Part shown: piece by piece, positions 1-5,695 of the stretch
Layout of the letters: each line of letters starts with the position of its first letter
Numbering within the stretch: the stretch's first letter is position 1
Source of the DNA: Desulfobacterales bacterium
GTDB taxonomy: Bacteria; Desulfobacterota; Desulfobacteria; Desulfobacterales; BuS5
NCBI GenBank assembly: GCA_016735355.1
Contig: JAERRQ010000360.1
Span: 1 to 7,115 of the forward strand
DNA length: 7,115 nt
Direction of reading: 5' to 3'
Notes under the pieces: generated by a model
The model's input: only the letters and a program-made list of their open reading frames with translations
Databases searched by the model: none
What the model was told of the DNA's origin: nothing
Program-made: the position numbers and the translations under genes

Positions 1-171
1 TCCGGTCAAATATCTCGAACTTTAAAACGGCTTCATGTTCATGGATTAATTAAAAAAATTGGCCACACATATAAATATTATCTTACTAAATTTGGACAGC
101 AGGTTATCTTGATGGGACTTAAACTTAAAGAATTAGTTGTCATCCCAGGCCTTGCTGCACAAGCATTGTAG
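1..171 (+). CDS. C-terminus of a winged-helix protein (5' end outside window)
   Basis: Frame 1 is open from the first base to a TAG at 169-171 and encodes 56 residues. The segment beginning SGQISRTLKRLHVHGLI looks like the recognition helix of a winged helix-turn-helix domain, and KKIGHTYKYYLTKFGQQV looks like its wing strands. From memory, this ending resembles the C-terminal domain of larger hypothetical proteins in environmental Deltaproteobacteria that are sometimes labelled MarR-like. The role is probably DNA binding, but the rest of the protein lies upstream and its overall function cannot be judged. The gene ends 12 bases before the ATG of the antitoxin-like gene, and its stop overlaps an AGGA that could serve as that gene's ribosome binding site, so the two may have been co-transcribed. 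Confidence is good for a real coding end, moderate for the winged-helix reading, and low for any specific function. Confidence 0.6.
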   Translation, partial: SGQISRTLKRLHVHGLIKKIGHTYKYYLTKFGQQVILMGLKLKELVVIPGLAAQAL

Positions 172-183
172 GAATTTTTTGCC

Positions 184-467
184 ATGAAAAACACGAAAAT
201 AAATATTAAGATACTAAATTTAAAAACGAAGATGAAGGAAGGGAATTTTGGACTACTCATGACTCAACTGAATTCATTAATTGGAATCAGGCAGAAAGAA
301 TCACATTTTCAAATCTCAAACCTTCTGTAAAAAAAATATCCCTTCGTCTTCCTGAATCAATGCTGGAAGAGCTTAAACTTTTGGCGAATAAAAGAGATGT
401 CCCATATCAGTCCCTTTTAAAAATCTTTTTAGCGGAACGTATAGAAAAAGAACTCGGTGCAGATTAA
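184..467 (+). pseudogene. CopG/BrnA-type antitoxin, frameshifted by one base
   Basis: Translation from the ATG at 184 begins MKNTKINIKI in frame 1. It then continues sensibly only in frame 3, as KFKNEDEGREFWTTHDSTEF and, further on, KPSVKKISLRLPESMLEELK, ending GAD at a TAA (465-467). Restoring one base (for example a second C) at about 214 joins the two halves into one protein of about 94 residues. The acidic N-terminal segment with FW..HDS(T)EF.NW, the basic SLRLPESMLEEL ribbon and helix, and the PYQSLLK segment match the ribbon-helix-helix antitoxins annotated CopG or BrnA. Such proteins bind their own promoter and neutralise a partner toxin. No BrnT-like toxin is seen beside it. Frame 3 has a stop at 207-209 and no ATG before the internal one at 360, so the downstream half has no good start of its own. 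This is either a real pseudogene or a one-base sequence error. Confidence 0.72.
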
Positions 468-468
468 A

Positions 469-552
469 CTAAACAGCCAGTTCTTCATTGATTTGAAATC
501 CATCTGACAAATCGGGATAGTGATTATGGGGCCAAGTCTGCTCTTGATTCTT
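469..552 (-). pseudogene. Possible C-terminal coding remnant (weak)
   Basis: On the minus strand a TAG at 471-469 ends a short reading of about 28 residues that looks protein-like: VKNQEQTWPHNHYP followed by DLSDGFQINEELAV. An in-frame TGA lies just upstream, near 560, so there is no start and no intact gene. The stop falls two bases beyond the antitoxin stop, a spacing typical of two convergent genes. This suggests the last exposed end of a minus-strand gene whose 5' part was lost when the GC-rich segment arrived. I do not recognise the family, and chance cannot be excluded at this length. Confidence 0.22.
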
Positions 553-585
553 GACAAAAATTCACGATCCTAAAGGCTATTAGCA

Positions 586-1632
586 ATGATTGATAAAATA
601 AAGAGCACGATCGAGTCACACATGGCGTCTTTGGACGAGAGCTGGCTGAAGGGCAGTGCCGAGGCGATCCTCGATCCTGAGCTGCCCATCGTCGACCCCC
701 ATCACCATTTCTGGGACTACCCCACCCACCGCTATCTGCTCGAGCAGCTTCTGGCCGATATCGGTAGTGGTCACAAGATCGAGGCGACGGTGTTTATCGA
801 GTGTGCATCCTTTTACCGACGCGACGCAAGCCGCGAGATGCGGGTGGTCGGCGAGGTGGAGTTCGTCAACGGACAAGCCGCAATGGCAGCCAACGGGAGA
901 TATGGAGATACGCTGGCTGCTGCCGGCATCGTTGGCTTTGCGGATCTGACCCTTGGGGCCAAGGTGGAGGAGGTGCTGAGCGCGCAGGTCGCGGTGGGCG
1001 GCGGCCGATTCAAGGGCATCCGTCACGCCGCCGGGTGGGAGGACAAGACGGCCGAGATTCACAACAGCCACACCAATCCGCCACAGCATCTGTATAGAGA
1101 CCACACAATGTTTCGCGAGGGCTTTGCAAAACTCGGGGAACTGGGGCTGAGCTTCGACGCCTGGCTATATCACCCGCAGATAGAGGATCTCATCGATCTC
1201 GCGCGCTCCTTTCCCGACCAGCCCATCGTCCTTAACCATGTCGGAGGGCCACTTGGCCTGAGCTGGTGGGCGTCGCGGCGTAACGAGGTCTTCACCGCAT
1301 GGAAGGCGTCGATCGAAGAGCTCGCAAAATCCAAAAATGTATACATGAAGCTTGGCGGCCTGGGGATGAAGCTCAATGGCTTCGATTTCCACAAGCGCGA
1401 CACGGCGCCATCGTCTACTGAGCTTGCCGACGCGTGGCGACCCTTCGTGGAGACCAGCATAGAAGCCTTCGGGGCGAGCCGCTGCATGTTCGAGAGCAAC
1501 TTTCCGGTAGATAAAATAAGCGGTAGCTACGCGAACTACTGGAACGCATTCAAGCGCCTTGCGAGTGGCGCCTCAGAGGACGAGAAAGCAGACCTGTTCA
1601 ATCGGACGGCGCGGCGATTCTACAGGCTGTGA
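586..1632 (+). CDS. Amidohydrolase-2 family TIM-barrel metal-dependent hydrolase (COG3618-like)
   Basis: This 348-residue protein has the hallmarks of the amidohydrolase-2 superfamily branch that includes sugar lactonases and 2-pyrone-4,6-dicarboxylate hydrolase. Visible motifs are VDPHHHFWD (the HxH metal ligands H39 and H41 at the end of the first barrel strand), YHPQ (H196), LNHVGGPLG (H218), and near the C-terminus FESNFPVDK, which holds the acidic catalytic or metal residue D309. No signal peptide or membrane segment is seen, so it is probably cytosolic. Length is ordinary for the family. The likely chemistry is hydrolysis of a lactone, amide or related bond, or decarboxylation; the substrate cannot be told from sequence. 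The ATG at 586 has a weak AAAGG at 572-576, nine bases upstream; a second in-frame ATG at 622 is possible. The gene is GC-rich (36 of 60 bases G+C in 661-720) compared with the AT-rich surroundings, and it sits alone between damaged genes, which suggests recent transfer. No partner genes of a catabolic pathway are visible. Confidence 0.88.
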   Translation: MIDKIKSTIESHMASLDESWLKGSAEAILDPELPIVDPHHHFWDYPTHRYLLEQLLADIGSGHKIEATVFIECASFYRRDASREMRVVGEVEFVNGQAAMAANGRYGDTLAAAGIVGFADLTLGAKVEEVLSAQVAVGGGRFKGIRHAAGWEDKTAEIHNSHTNPPQHLYRDHTMFREGFAKLGELGLSFDAWLYHPQIEDLIDLARSFPDQPIVLNHVGGPLGLSWWASRRNEVFTAWKASIEELAKSKNVYMKLGGLGMKLNGFDFHKRDTAPSSTELADAWRPFVETSIEAFGASRCMFESNFPVDKISGSYANYWNAFKRLASGASEDEKADLFNRTARRFYRL

Positions 1633-1734
1633 GTTTTTTAAAAAAATCCATAGACCTGCAACTGGGGGATTGGGGTTTGTTCCATTCCATTTGGAAGACG
1701 CTATGGATCGCGCCATGATCCTCCCGTCCTGACG
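1633..1734. other. Non-coding flank of the amidohydrolase gene with an 8-bp inverted repeat
   Basis: No convincing gene is seen here. The stretch contains ATCCATAG at 1646-1653 and its exact reverse complement CTATGGAT at 1701-1708, separated by 47 bases, and two G runs (1663-1667 and 1672-1675). A T-run followed by an A-run at 1634-1646 comes directly after the stop codon, but no GC-rich stem precedes it, so I do not call a terminator. The right edge meets the truncated ATPase fragment at about 1735 and is the likely right junction of the inserted segment. Confidence 0.4.
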
Positions 1735-1788
1735 AACAATCTTTTTTTTAAAATCTTTTAAAATATATTTTTCCAAGTATCTTTTCAT
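1735..1788 (-). pseudogene. N-terminal fragment of a COG1373-type AAA ATPase (truncated)
   Basis: From the ATG at 1788-1786 the minus strand reads MKRYLEKYILKDFKKKIV. This matches, from memory, the start of the widespread COG1373 (DUF4143-associated) ATPases, in which the next segment is a P-loop of the form GPRQVGKT. Here the P-loop is absent. After residue 18 the same frame runs on through about 50 unrelated codons derived from the flank and the antisense of the amidohydrolase gene. The break at about 1735 coincides with the end of the amidohydrolase flank, so the ATPase was probably truncated by insertion, deletion or recombination there. Two palindromes lie immediately upstream of the ATG. 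There is no room for a standard Shine-Dalgarno site except inside the nearer palindrome. Cellular roles of COG1373 ATPases are not well established. Confidence 0.6.
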
Positions 1789-1791
1789 AAC

Positions 1792-1853
1792 GACTATTCC
1801 GGCATTAAATCCGAAATAGTCAGGACTTTTCCGGCATATCTACCGAAAAAGTC
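1792..1853 (-). promoter_or_regulatory. Two tandem 30-bp palindromes in the leader of the truncated ATPase
   Basis: Two adjacent palindromes, 1792-1821 and 1824-1853, each have 11-base arms around an 8-base loop. On the plus strand their arms are GACTATTCCGG with CCGAAATAGTC, and GACTTTTCCGG with CCGAAAAAGTC. They match at 23 of 30 positions. The fifth arm position differs between copies (A versus T) and its partner changes to match, so pairing is preserved. Each copy has one imperfect pair at the same place; read as minus-strand RNA it is a U-G wobble. Start-to-start spacing is 32 bp, close to three helical turns, and the nearer copy ends three bases before the ATPase ATG. This fits either paired operator sites on one face of the helix or two mRNA hairpins covering the ribosome binding region. 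No T-run follows, so terminators are unlikely. Confidence 0.65.
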
Positions 1854-1867
1854 AAAAAGAATCCGCC

Positions 1868-2079
1868 TCATTTCCAGAGTTTCACATCTATTGTAGTAAA
1901 AAACTGCGTTTTTTCATTAAAGTCCTGTGCATCCTCTTTGCCCATCCTCCGAAAAAATTATCCAGGTCGTTGTAAATCTTTGTCCGTTTTTTCTTTTCAG
2001 GGCCGATCGATTTTCTTATCAGGTTTAAGATAGTTGCGTTAACACTTGTTGCAGAACAGTAATCTATTGCAATAACCAT
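1868..2079 (-). pseudogene. Ribbon-helix-helix-type antitoxin remnant, frameshifted
   Basis: The minus strand from the ATG at 2079 encodes a segment containing SATSVNATILNLIRKSIG and then KKKRTKIYNDLDNFFGGW. The frame then goes astray. Supplying one base at about 1941/1942 lets it continue as KEDAQDFNEKTQFFTTIDVK, then LWK and a TGA at 1870-1868. The two pieces together match my recollection of short antitoxins of about 80 residues: an SxNKTI..LL helix, a basic linker, a DLD..FG.WS.E.A.EF region, and an ID..LWK ending. The N-terminal DNA-binding strand is not recovered from the ATG at 2079. A short reading ILSIELHG in another frame (about 2095-2075) could be its relic. No toxin gene follows on the minus strand; the ATPase fragment does. 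The gene is divergent from the CooC-like gene. A sequencing error could explain the frameshift but not the missing N-terminus. Confidence 0.55.
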
Positions 2080-2088
2080 GCAATTCTA

Positions 2089-2117
2089 TTGACAATATTA
2101 ATTATAGTATATATCTT
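2089..2117 (+). promoter_or_regulatory. Candidate sigma70-type promoter for the CooC-like/helicase pair
   Basis: A perfect TTGACA (2089-2094) is followed, after a 17-base AT-rich spacer, by TATCTT (2112-2117), which matches four of six bases of the TATAAT consensus. It lies about 60 bases upstream of the ATG at 2178, leaving a leader of roughly 50 bases with an AAAGGA ribosome binding site at 2165-2170. It is the only good promoter-like pair in the gap. Proof needs a mapped transcription start. Confidence 0.4.
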
Positions 2118-2177
2118 TAAATGTCTAAGGCCAGAGACCTTGGATAATATTTTTGATAACATTGAAAGGAAATATAA

Positions 2178-2933
2178 ATGAAAATAGCGATAAGCGGGAA
2201 AGGCGGGGTCGGCAAGACAACCTTTGCAGCGCTTCTGATTAGAGCATTAAACCTGGAGGGCAAAAATATACTGGCGGTTGATGCGGATCCTGACGCCAAC
2301 CTGGCTGCGGCTATCGGCATCACCGATGCTGATAAAATTACGCCCATATCAGATATGAAAGAACTGATATATGAAAGAACTGAAGCACAACCCGGTACAG
2401 TGGGAGGTTTTTTTAAGCTGAACCCCAAAGTAAATGATCTTCCGGACAAACTTTCAGCAAAATTTGAGAACATCAGCCTCATGCGGCTGGGAAGTGTGAA
2501 AAAAGGAGGCTCCGGATGTTTGTGTCCTGCCAGCACCCTGTTGCGCGCCCTTATTACGCATATCGTGCTGATACGTGATGATGTGGTGGTTATGGATATG
2601 GAGGCCGGTATAGAACATCTTGGCAGAGCAACGGCTTCGGCGGTCGATAAACTGATTGTAGTCGTGGAGCCTGGTCGCAGAAGTATTGAAACCGCCGCTC
2701 ATATCAGGGAGCTGGCAGCTGAAATAGGTTTAAAAAATATAGCCCTGGTCGGTAACAAGATCCGGGGGAAAAAGGATGAAGATTTTCTAAAAAAAAATCT
2801 TTCCGGTTTTCCATTTCTCGGCTTGATTCCGCATGATGACGCTTTAATTGAAGCGGATCTTGACGGTATTTCTCCTTTTGACGTCGATTCTTCTGCAAAA
2901 AACATTGTCTGTAATATGATATCGGAACTTTAA
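2178..2933 (+). CDS. cooC: CooC/AcsF-like P-loop ATPase, CO dehydrogenase nickel-insertion factor
   Basis: This 251-residue protein is a SIMIBI-class (MinD/Mrp-type) ATPase of the CooC/AcsF group, which dimerise with ATP and help insert nickel into the C or A cluster of CO dehydrogenase/acetyl-CoA synthase. Visible features are a deviant Walker A, GKGGVGKTT at 7-15, with the signature lysine K8; the DADPDANL switch region at 35-42; a CxC pair (C114, C116) in GGSGCLCPAST, the nickel-binding motif typical of CooC; and the switch II block DMEAGIEHLGR at 140-150, a strong CooC-type signature. Length is normal and the protein should be cytosolic. The start is set by AAAGGA at 2165-2170, seven bases before the ATG. 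The stop overlaps the helicase ATG by one base. No CO dehydrogenase subunit or other maturation gene is in the window, so this copy is away from its clients here. The exact paralogue (CooC or AcsF) cannot be decided; the symbol marks the family. Confidence 0.85.
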   Translation: MKIAISGKGGVGKTTFAALLIRALNLEGKNILAVDADPDANLAAAIGITDADKITPISDMKELIYERTEAQPGTVGGFFKLNPKVNDLPDKLSAKFENISLMRLGSVKKGGSGCLCPASTLLRALITHIVLIRDDVVVMDMEAGIEHLGRATASAVDKLIVVVEPGRRSIETAAHIRELAAEIGLKNIALVGNKIRGKKDEDFLKKNLSGFPFLGLIPHDDALIEADLDGISPFDVDSSAKNIVCNMISEL

Positions 2934-5056
2934 TGTATAAAAAAAAAACCATGCCGCGCAACAAACGATTTCAAGGAAAACTCCGTTTGCCAATTAAACC
3001 ATCGGCAGATTCGGCTTTAAAAAAAATTTTTGGAGAGATCGGTGTACCTGAAAAAGTTAAATTCAAACCCGATCCTTTTCAACTCAATGCCGTCCATGCC
3101 ATACAAATATCAGACTGCCTGGTAACTGTTCCAACAGGAGCAGGAAAAACCTGGATTGCCGAAAAAGCCATAGAACATACCCTGAAAGAGGGGGGACGAT
3201 CTTGGTATGCTTCTCCCTTAAAGGCTTTGACCAATTCGAAATATAGTGAATTTGCAAAAATTTTCGGTCCGAAAAAGCTGGGCATACTTACCGGTGACAG
3301 AAAGGAAAATCCCGATGCTCCGGTTATAACTGGAACCACCGAAATATTGCGTAATCAACTTTACGATGCCATGCACCGCGGAGAAACCTTGAATACCGAT
3401 CTGGTAATTCTGGATGAGGCCCATTTTCTAGGCGATCAAGAACGTGGGGTAGTTTGGGAAGAGATAATGATATACCTGCCGCCCCGCATACCTCTTCTCA
3501 TGCTTTCCGCAACTATCGGGAACGCCGAACAGATAGCTGCCTGGCTTGAATCTATACGCCTTAAGAAATGTACGGTTATTGAAGAAACAAAAAGACCGGT
3601 GCCCCTTTTCCCTCTTTTTTTCCATCCCTCCGGCAAGCTCCTGCCCCTCACCAGGCATGGCAGCCGAACAGAAAAAAGAAGTAACGCCAAAAACAGGCTG
3701 CACCCCAAGGTAATATCCTTTTTAGATGAAAAAAAACCTCCCCGCCTGGCTATACCAGGGAGACTTCCTCCCTTCAGCGACATAATGAAAGTAATGAAGA
3801 AATACAATCTCCTGCCGGCCATCTTTTTTCTTAAATCCCGCGCTGACTGCGATAATGCTCTAAAGCTATGTGCTTCCGGGATGCCCCAAGATAGGAAAAG
3901 AGCCATAAAGCATAGAATCGGCGAACTTGTACACGAAAATGCTCACATAGCCCTGCATCCCCAGCTTCAACACTTAAAAAGTATGGGAGTAGGTGCCCAT
4001 CACAGCGGCCAGCTTCCGGCCTGGAAGCTGCTTCTCGAAACCTTAATGACCGAAGGTATGCTCGATGCTGTTTTCGCGACATCTACAGTTGCCGCTGGGG
4101 TAAATTTTCCGGCCCGAACCATTGTAATGCTTAATTCAGACAGGTTCAACGGTCGGGAATTCGCTTCTCTCAGCCCGAGTGAATTCCACCAGATGACCGG
4201 AAGGGCCGGCAGAAGAGGTATGGACAATATCGGTTTCGCGATGGTCATTCCCGGTAAATTTATGGATCTGCCGCTTACTGCCAGGCTCATCAATTCAGAC
4301 CCTTCAGAAGTACTCAGCCAGATCAGGATTAATTTTTCCATGGTTTTGAATCTTCTCCTTTCCCATACACCGGATCAAATTGAAGGCCTGCTTCAACAAT
4401 CTTTTGCCACCCATCTGATCAGGGAAACCAGAAAAAAAACAACCGCTAAAAACACAATAAAATTTAGACATAAAGCACTGGAAGATGATTTTAAGCGGCA
4501 CCTCAAATTCCTGGAAGAGAACGGATATGTAACCGAAAAAGGTGCCTTGACAGAGGTCGGTTTCTGGGCATCAAAGCTGAGGGTCGATCATCCTCTTTTA
4601 ATAGCAGAAGGCCTTAGAATAGGAATCTTCCCGGAAGATGATCCGGCGCTGCTGGCTGCTATCATCGCATCATTTGTTAACGAAAAAGATACAGACGAAA
4701 ATATTGACAAAAATAAATTCCCCCAGAATCTTGTGGAAACTTATGAAATGGTCACAAATGCCCTTCAACCGTTTGCAAAAAAGCATATTGCCGGAGGATT
4801 TGATGTTAGACAGCTCTTCTTGAAACCTGCAGCGGCGGTTTATGATTGGGCTTGCGAAAAAACATGGGAAGATGCCCTTGCAGTTGCAGCAACAGATGAG
4901 GGAAGTATGGCCATGCTTATATTAAGAACAGCGGACAATCTTAGACATATCCGGGCTCTTGCAGACGTTTTTCCCATAGCAGCCCGTAATGCATCGAAAG
5001 CAATCGAACTTATAGTCCGGGATCCGGTTGTAACCGAGTATGATGATCAGGGATAA
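2933..5056 (+). CDS. Ski2-like DEAH-box superfamily 2 helicase
   Basis: This 707-residue helicase has both RecA-like domains. Motifs in order are FQ at 49-50 (Q-like), VPTGAGKT at 66-73 (motif I), SPLKAL at 94-99 (Ia), TTE at 135-137 (Ib), DEAH at 161-164 (II), SAT at 192-194 (III), FFLKSRADCD at 298-307 (IV), STVAAGVNFPA at 384-394 (V) and QMTGRAGRRGMD at 420-431 (VI). The AGVNFPA and HQMTGRAGRRG forms place it in the Ski2/Mtr4 group of nucleic-acid helicases, which unwind RNA (or DNA, as in Hel308/Brr2 relatives) in the 3' to 5' direction. The C-terminal part, about 440-707, likely contains a winged-helix and helical-bundle region (KFLEENGYVTEKGALTEVG resembles a winged helix). The Mtr4 arch insertion is not evident. 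The substrate is unknown. Its ATG shares a base with the upstream stop (TAATG), suggesting translational coupling. An in-frame ATG at 2951, after a 10-A run, is an alternative start. Confidence 0.9.
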   Translation: MYKKKTMPRNKRFQGKLRLPIKPSADSALKKIFGEIGVPEKVKFKPDPFQLNAVHAIQISDCLVTVPTGAGKTWIAEKAIEHTLKEGGRSWYASPLKALTNSKYSEFAKIFGPKKLGILTGDRKENPDAPVITGTTEILRNQLYDAMHRGETLNTDLVILDEAHFLGDQERGVVWEEIMIYLPPRIPLLMLSATIGNAEQIAAWLESIRLKKCTVIEETKRPVPLFPLFFHPSGKLLPLTRHGSRTEKRSNAKNRLHPKVISFLDEKKPPRLAIPGRLPPFSDIMKVMKKYNLLPAIFFLKSRADCDNALKLCASGMPQDRKRAIKHRIGELVHENAHIALHPQLQHLKSMGVGAHHSGQLPAWKLLLETLMTEGMLDAVFATSTVAAGVNFPARTIVMLNSDRFNGREFASLSPSEFHQMTGRAGRRGMDNIGFAMVIPGKFMDLPLTARLINSDPSEVLSQIRINFSMVLNLLLSHTPDQIEGLLQQSFATHLIRETRKKTTAKNTIKFRHKALEDDFKRHLKFLEENGYVTEKGALTEVGFWASKLRVDHPLLIAEGLRIGIFPEDDPALLAAIIASFVNEKDTDENIDKNKFPQNLVETYEMVTNALQPFAKKHIAGGFDVRQLFLKPAAAVYDWACEKTWEDALAVAATDEGSMAMLILRTADNLRHIRALADVFPIAARNASKAIELIVRDPVVTEYDDQG

Positions 5057-5098
5057 GGGGCGCACGCAAAAATAAGTTCACAATTTTAGCGTAGCGGC

Positions 5099-5216
5099 GC
5101 AACTTTTCGAGCTGTGCGGTTAGCTTTTATTATAAGTTTTCTGAAATCGTTCATTCCCGCTCTTTTTTAAGCTAACGGCTAACCGCTAATGGCTAACCGC
5201 ACAGGTTGCAACTTTT
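5099..5216. mobile_element. MITE-like element with 13-bp perfect inverted repeats and 9-bp flanking direct repeats
   Basis: The inverted repeats CTGTGCGGTTAGC (5112-5124) and GCTAACCGCACAG (5192-5204) are exact reverse complements. Extending outward to 5108 and 5208 gives 15 matches in 17. The block is bracketed by a 9-bp direct repeat, GCAACTTTT, at 5099-5107 and 5208-5216, the form expected of a target-site duplication. The enclosed segment of about 100 bp has no coding capacity. The right direct repeat contains part of the stop codon of the phosphoesterase gene (5217-5215). The arrangement fits a small non-autonomous transposable element. It could instead be a long-loop bidirectional terminator between the convergent genes, or a REP-type repeat. 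One base of the 17-bp arm overlaps the direct repeat, so the exact ends are uncertain. Confidence 0.45.
5171..5200 (+). repeat. Four tandem GCTAAYS heptamers
   Basis: Four consecutive 7-base units of the form GCTAAYS (Y is C or T, S is G or C) run from 5171 to 5198 and lead straight into GCAC at 5199. The last unit is part of the right inverted-repeat arm, and the left arm (GGTTAGC) is the reverse complement of one unit. The left arm, or the slightly shifted GTTAGCTT at 5119-5126, can therefore pair with more than one unit. This suggests slippage or internal duplication of the repeat end. Confidence 0.7.
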
Positions 5217-5691
5217 ATGTAATTTCGATAAATTTTACATCAATATCAGACCCGTTTATATAAAGAAGAGCAACCGAGGCACTGGTTTTGGCGGGGGGAT
5301 AAGTGGCACTGCCGGGATTCAAGAATAGAACATTGTTTTGCATTTCCGCAAAGGGGAGATGTGTGTGACCATAAATTACGACATTAAAGATACCCTCCGG
5401 AGCAAGATCGAGCTTTTCAAGATTATGTAGAATATATATTGATATTTCTCCGACTTCTATAGTTTCCGCCGCCTTCAAATTTTCGGCCCATTCACCAAAA
5501 TCCATATTCCCTTTAACAGCGGTAACAGGCGATATTTTACGTAATTTTTTCAGCACACCTTCTTTATCTATATCGCCGGAATGAATGATAAGATCGGTTT
5601 TTTTAAAAATTTCAGATACCAAAGGGGAAAGTGTGCCGTGAGTATCTGAAATAACACCTATTTCAAAGGTATGATCTTTAGAGTCTGGCAA
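5215..5691 (-). CDS. YfcE/MJ0936-family metallophosphoesterase
   Basis: This 158-residue protein is a small calcineurin-like metallophosphoesterase. Metal-site motifs are ISDTHG (D16, H18), HSGD (D40), KGNMD at 60-64 (N62; GNCD in many relatives), LHN (H89) and YGHTH at 107-111, followed by NPGSA. This order and length fit the YfcE/MJ0936 group, which hydrolyse phosphodiesters in a metal-dependent manner with poorly defined physiological substrates. It is probably cytosolic. The start is a TTG at 5691-5689, chosen because AAGGGGA sits five bases upstream, no in-frame ATG lies nearby, and it places the DTHG motif near the N-terminus as usual. The gene is convergent with the helicase gene and its stop lies at the edge of the MITE-like element. 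It follows minE on the same strand after a 175-base gap and is probably transcribed separately. Confidence 0.88.
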   Translation of the reverse strand: MPDSKDHTFEIGVISDTHGTLSPLVSEIFKKTDLIIHSGDIDKEGVLKKLRKISPVTAVKGNMDFGEWAENLKAAETIEVGEISIYILHNLEKLDLAPEGIFNVVIYGHTHLPFAEMQNNVLFLNPGSATYPPAKTSASVALLYINGSDIDVKFIEIT

Positions 5692-5695
5692 ATCG

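Noticed and set aside
551..583. TTGACA at 551-556 as a promoter for the amidohydrolase
   Set aside because: No acceptable -10 element lies 16-18 bases downstream; the nearest, TATTAG at 578-583, is 21 bases away.
616..1104. Long minus-strand open frame opposite the amidohydrolase gene
   Set aside because: It lies wholly antisense to a gene with clear catalytic motifs; GC-rich codon bias readily opens the opposite frame, and its translation shows no recognisable domain.
1631..1647. T-run and A-run after the amidohydrolase stop as a terminator
   Set aside because: No GC-rich stem precedes it; the only nearby hairpin, ACAG-G-CTGT, has four base pairs.
3436..3906. Minus-strand open frame of 156 codons inside the helicase gene
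   Set aside because: It is antisense to a linker between conserved helicase motifs, has a low-complexity Phe/Leu/Arg composition, and no family signature.
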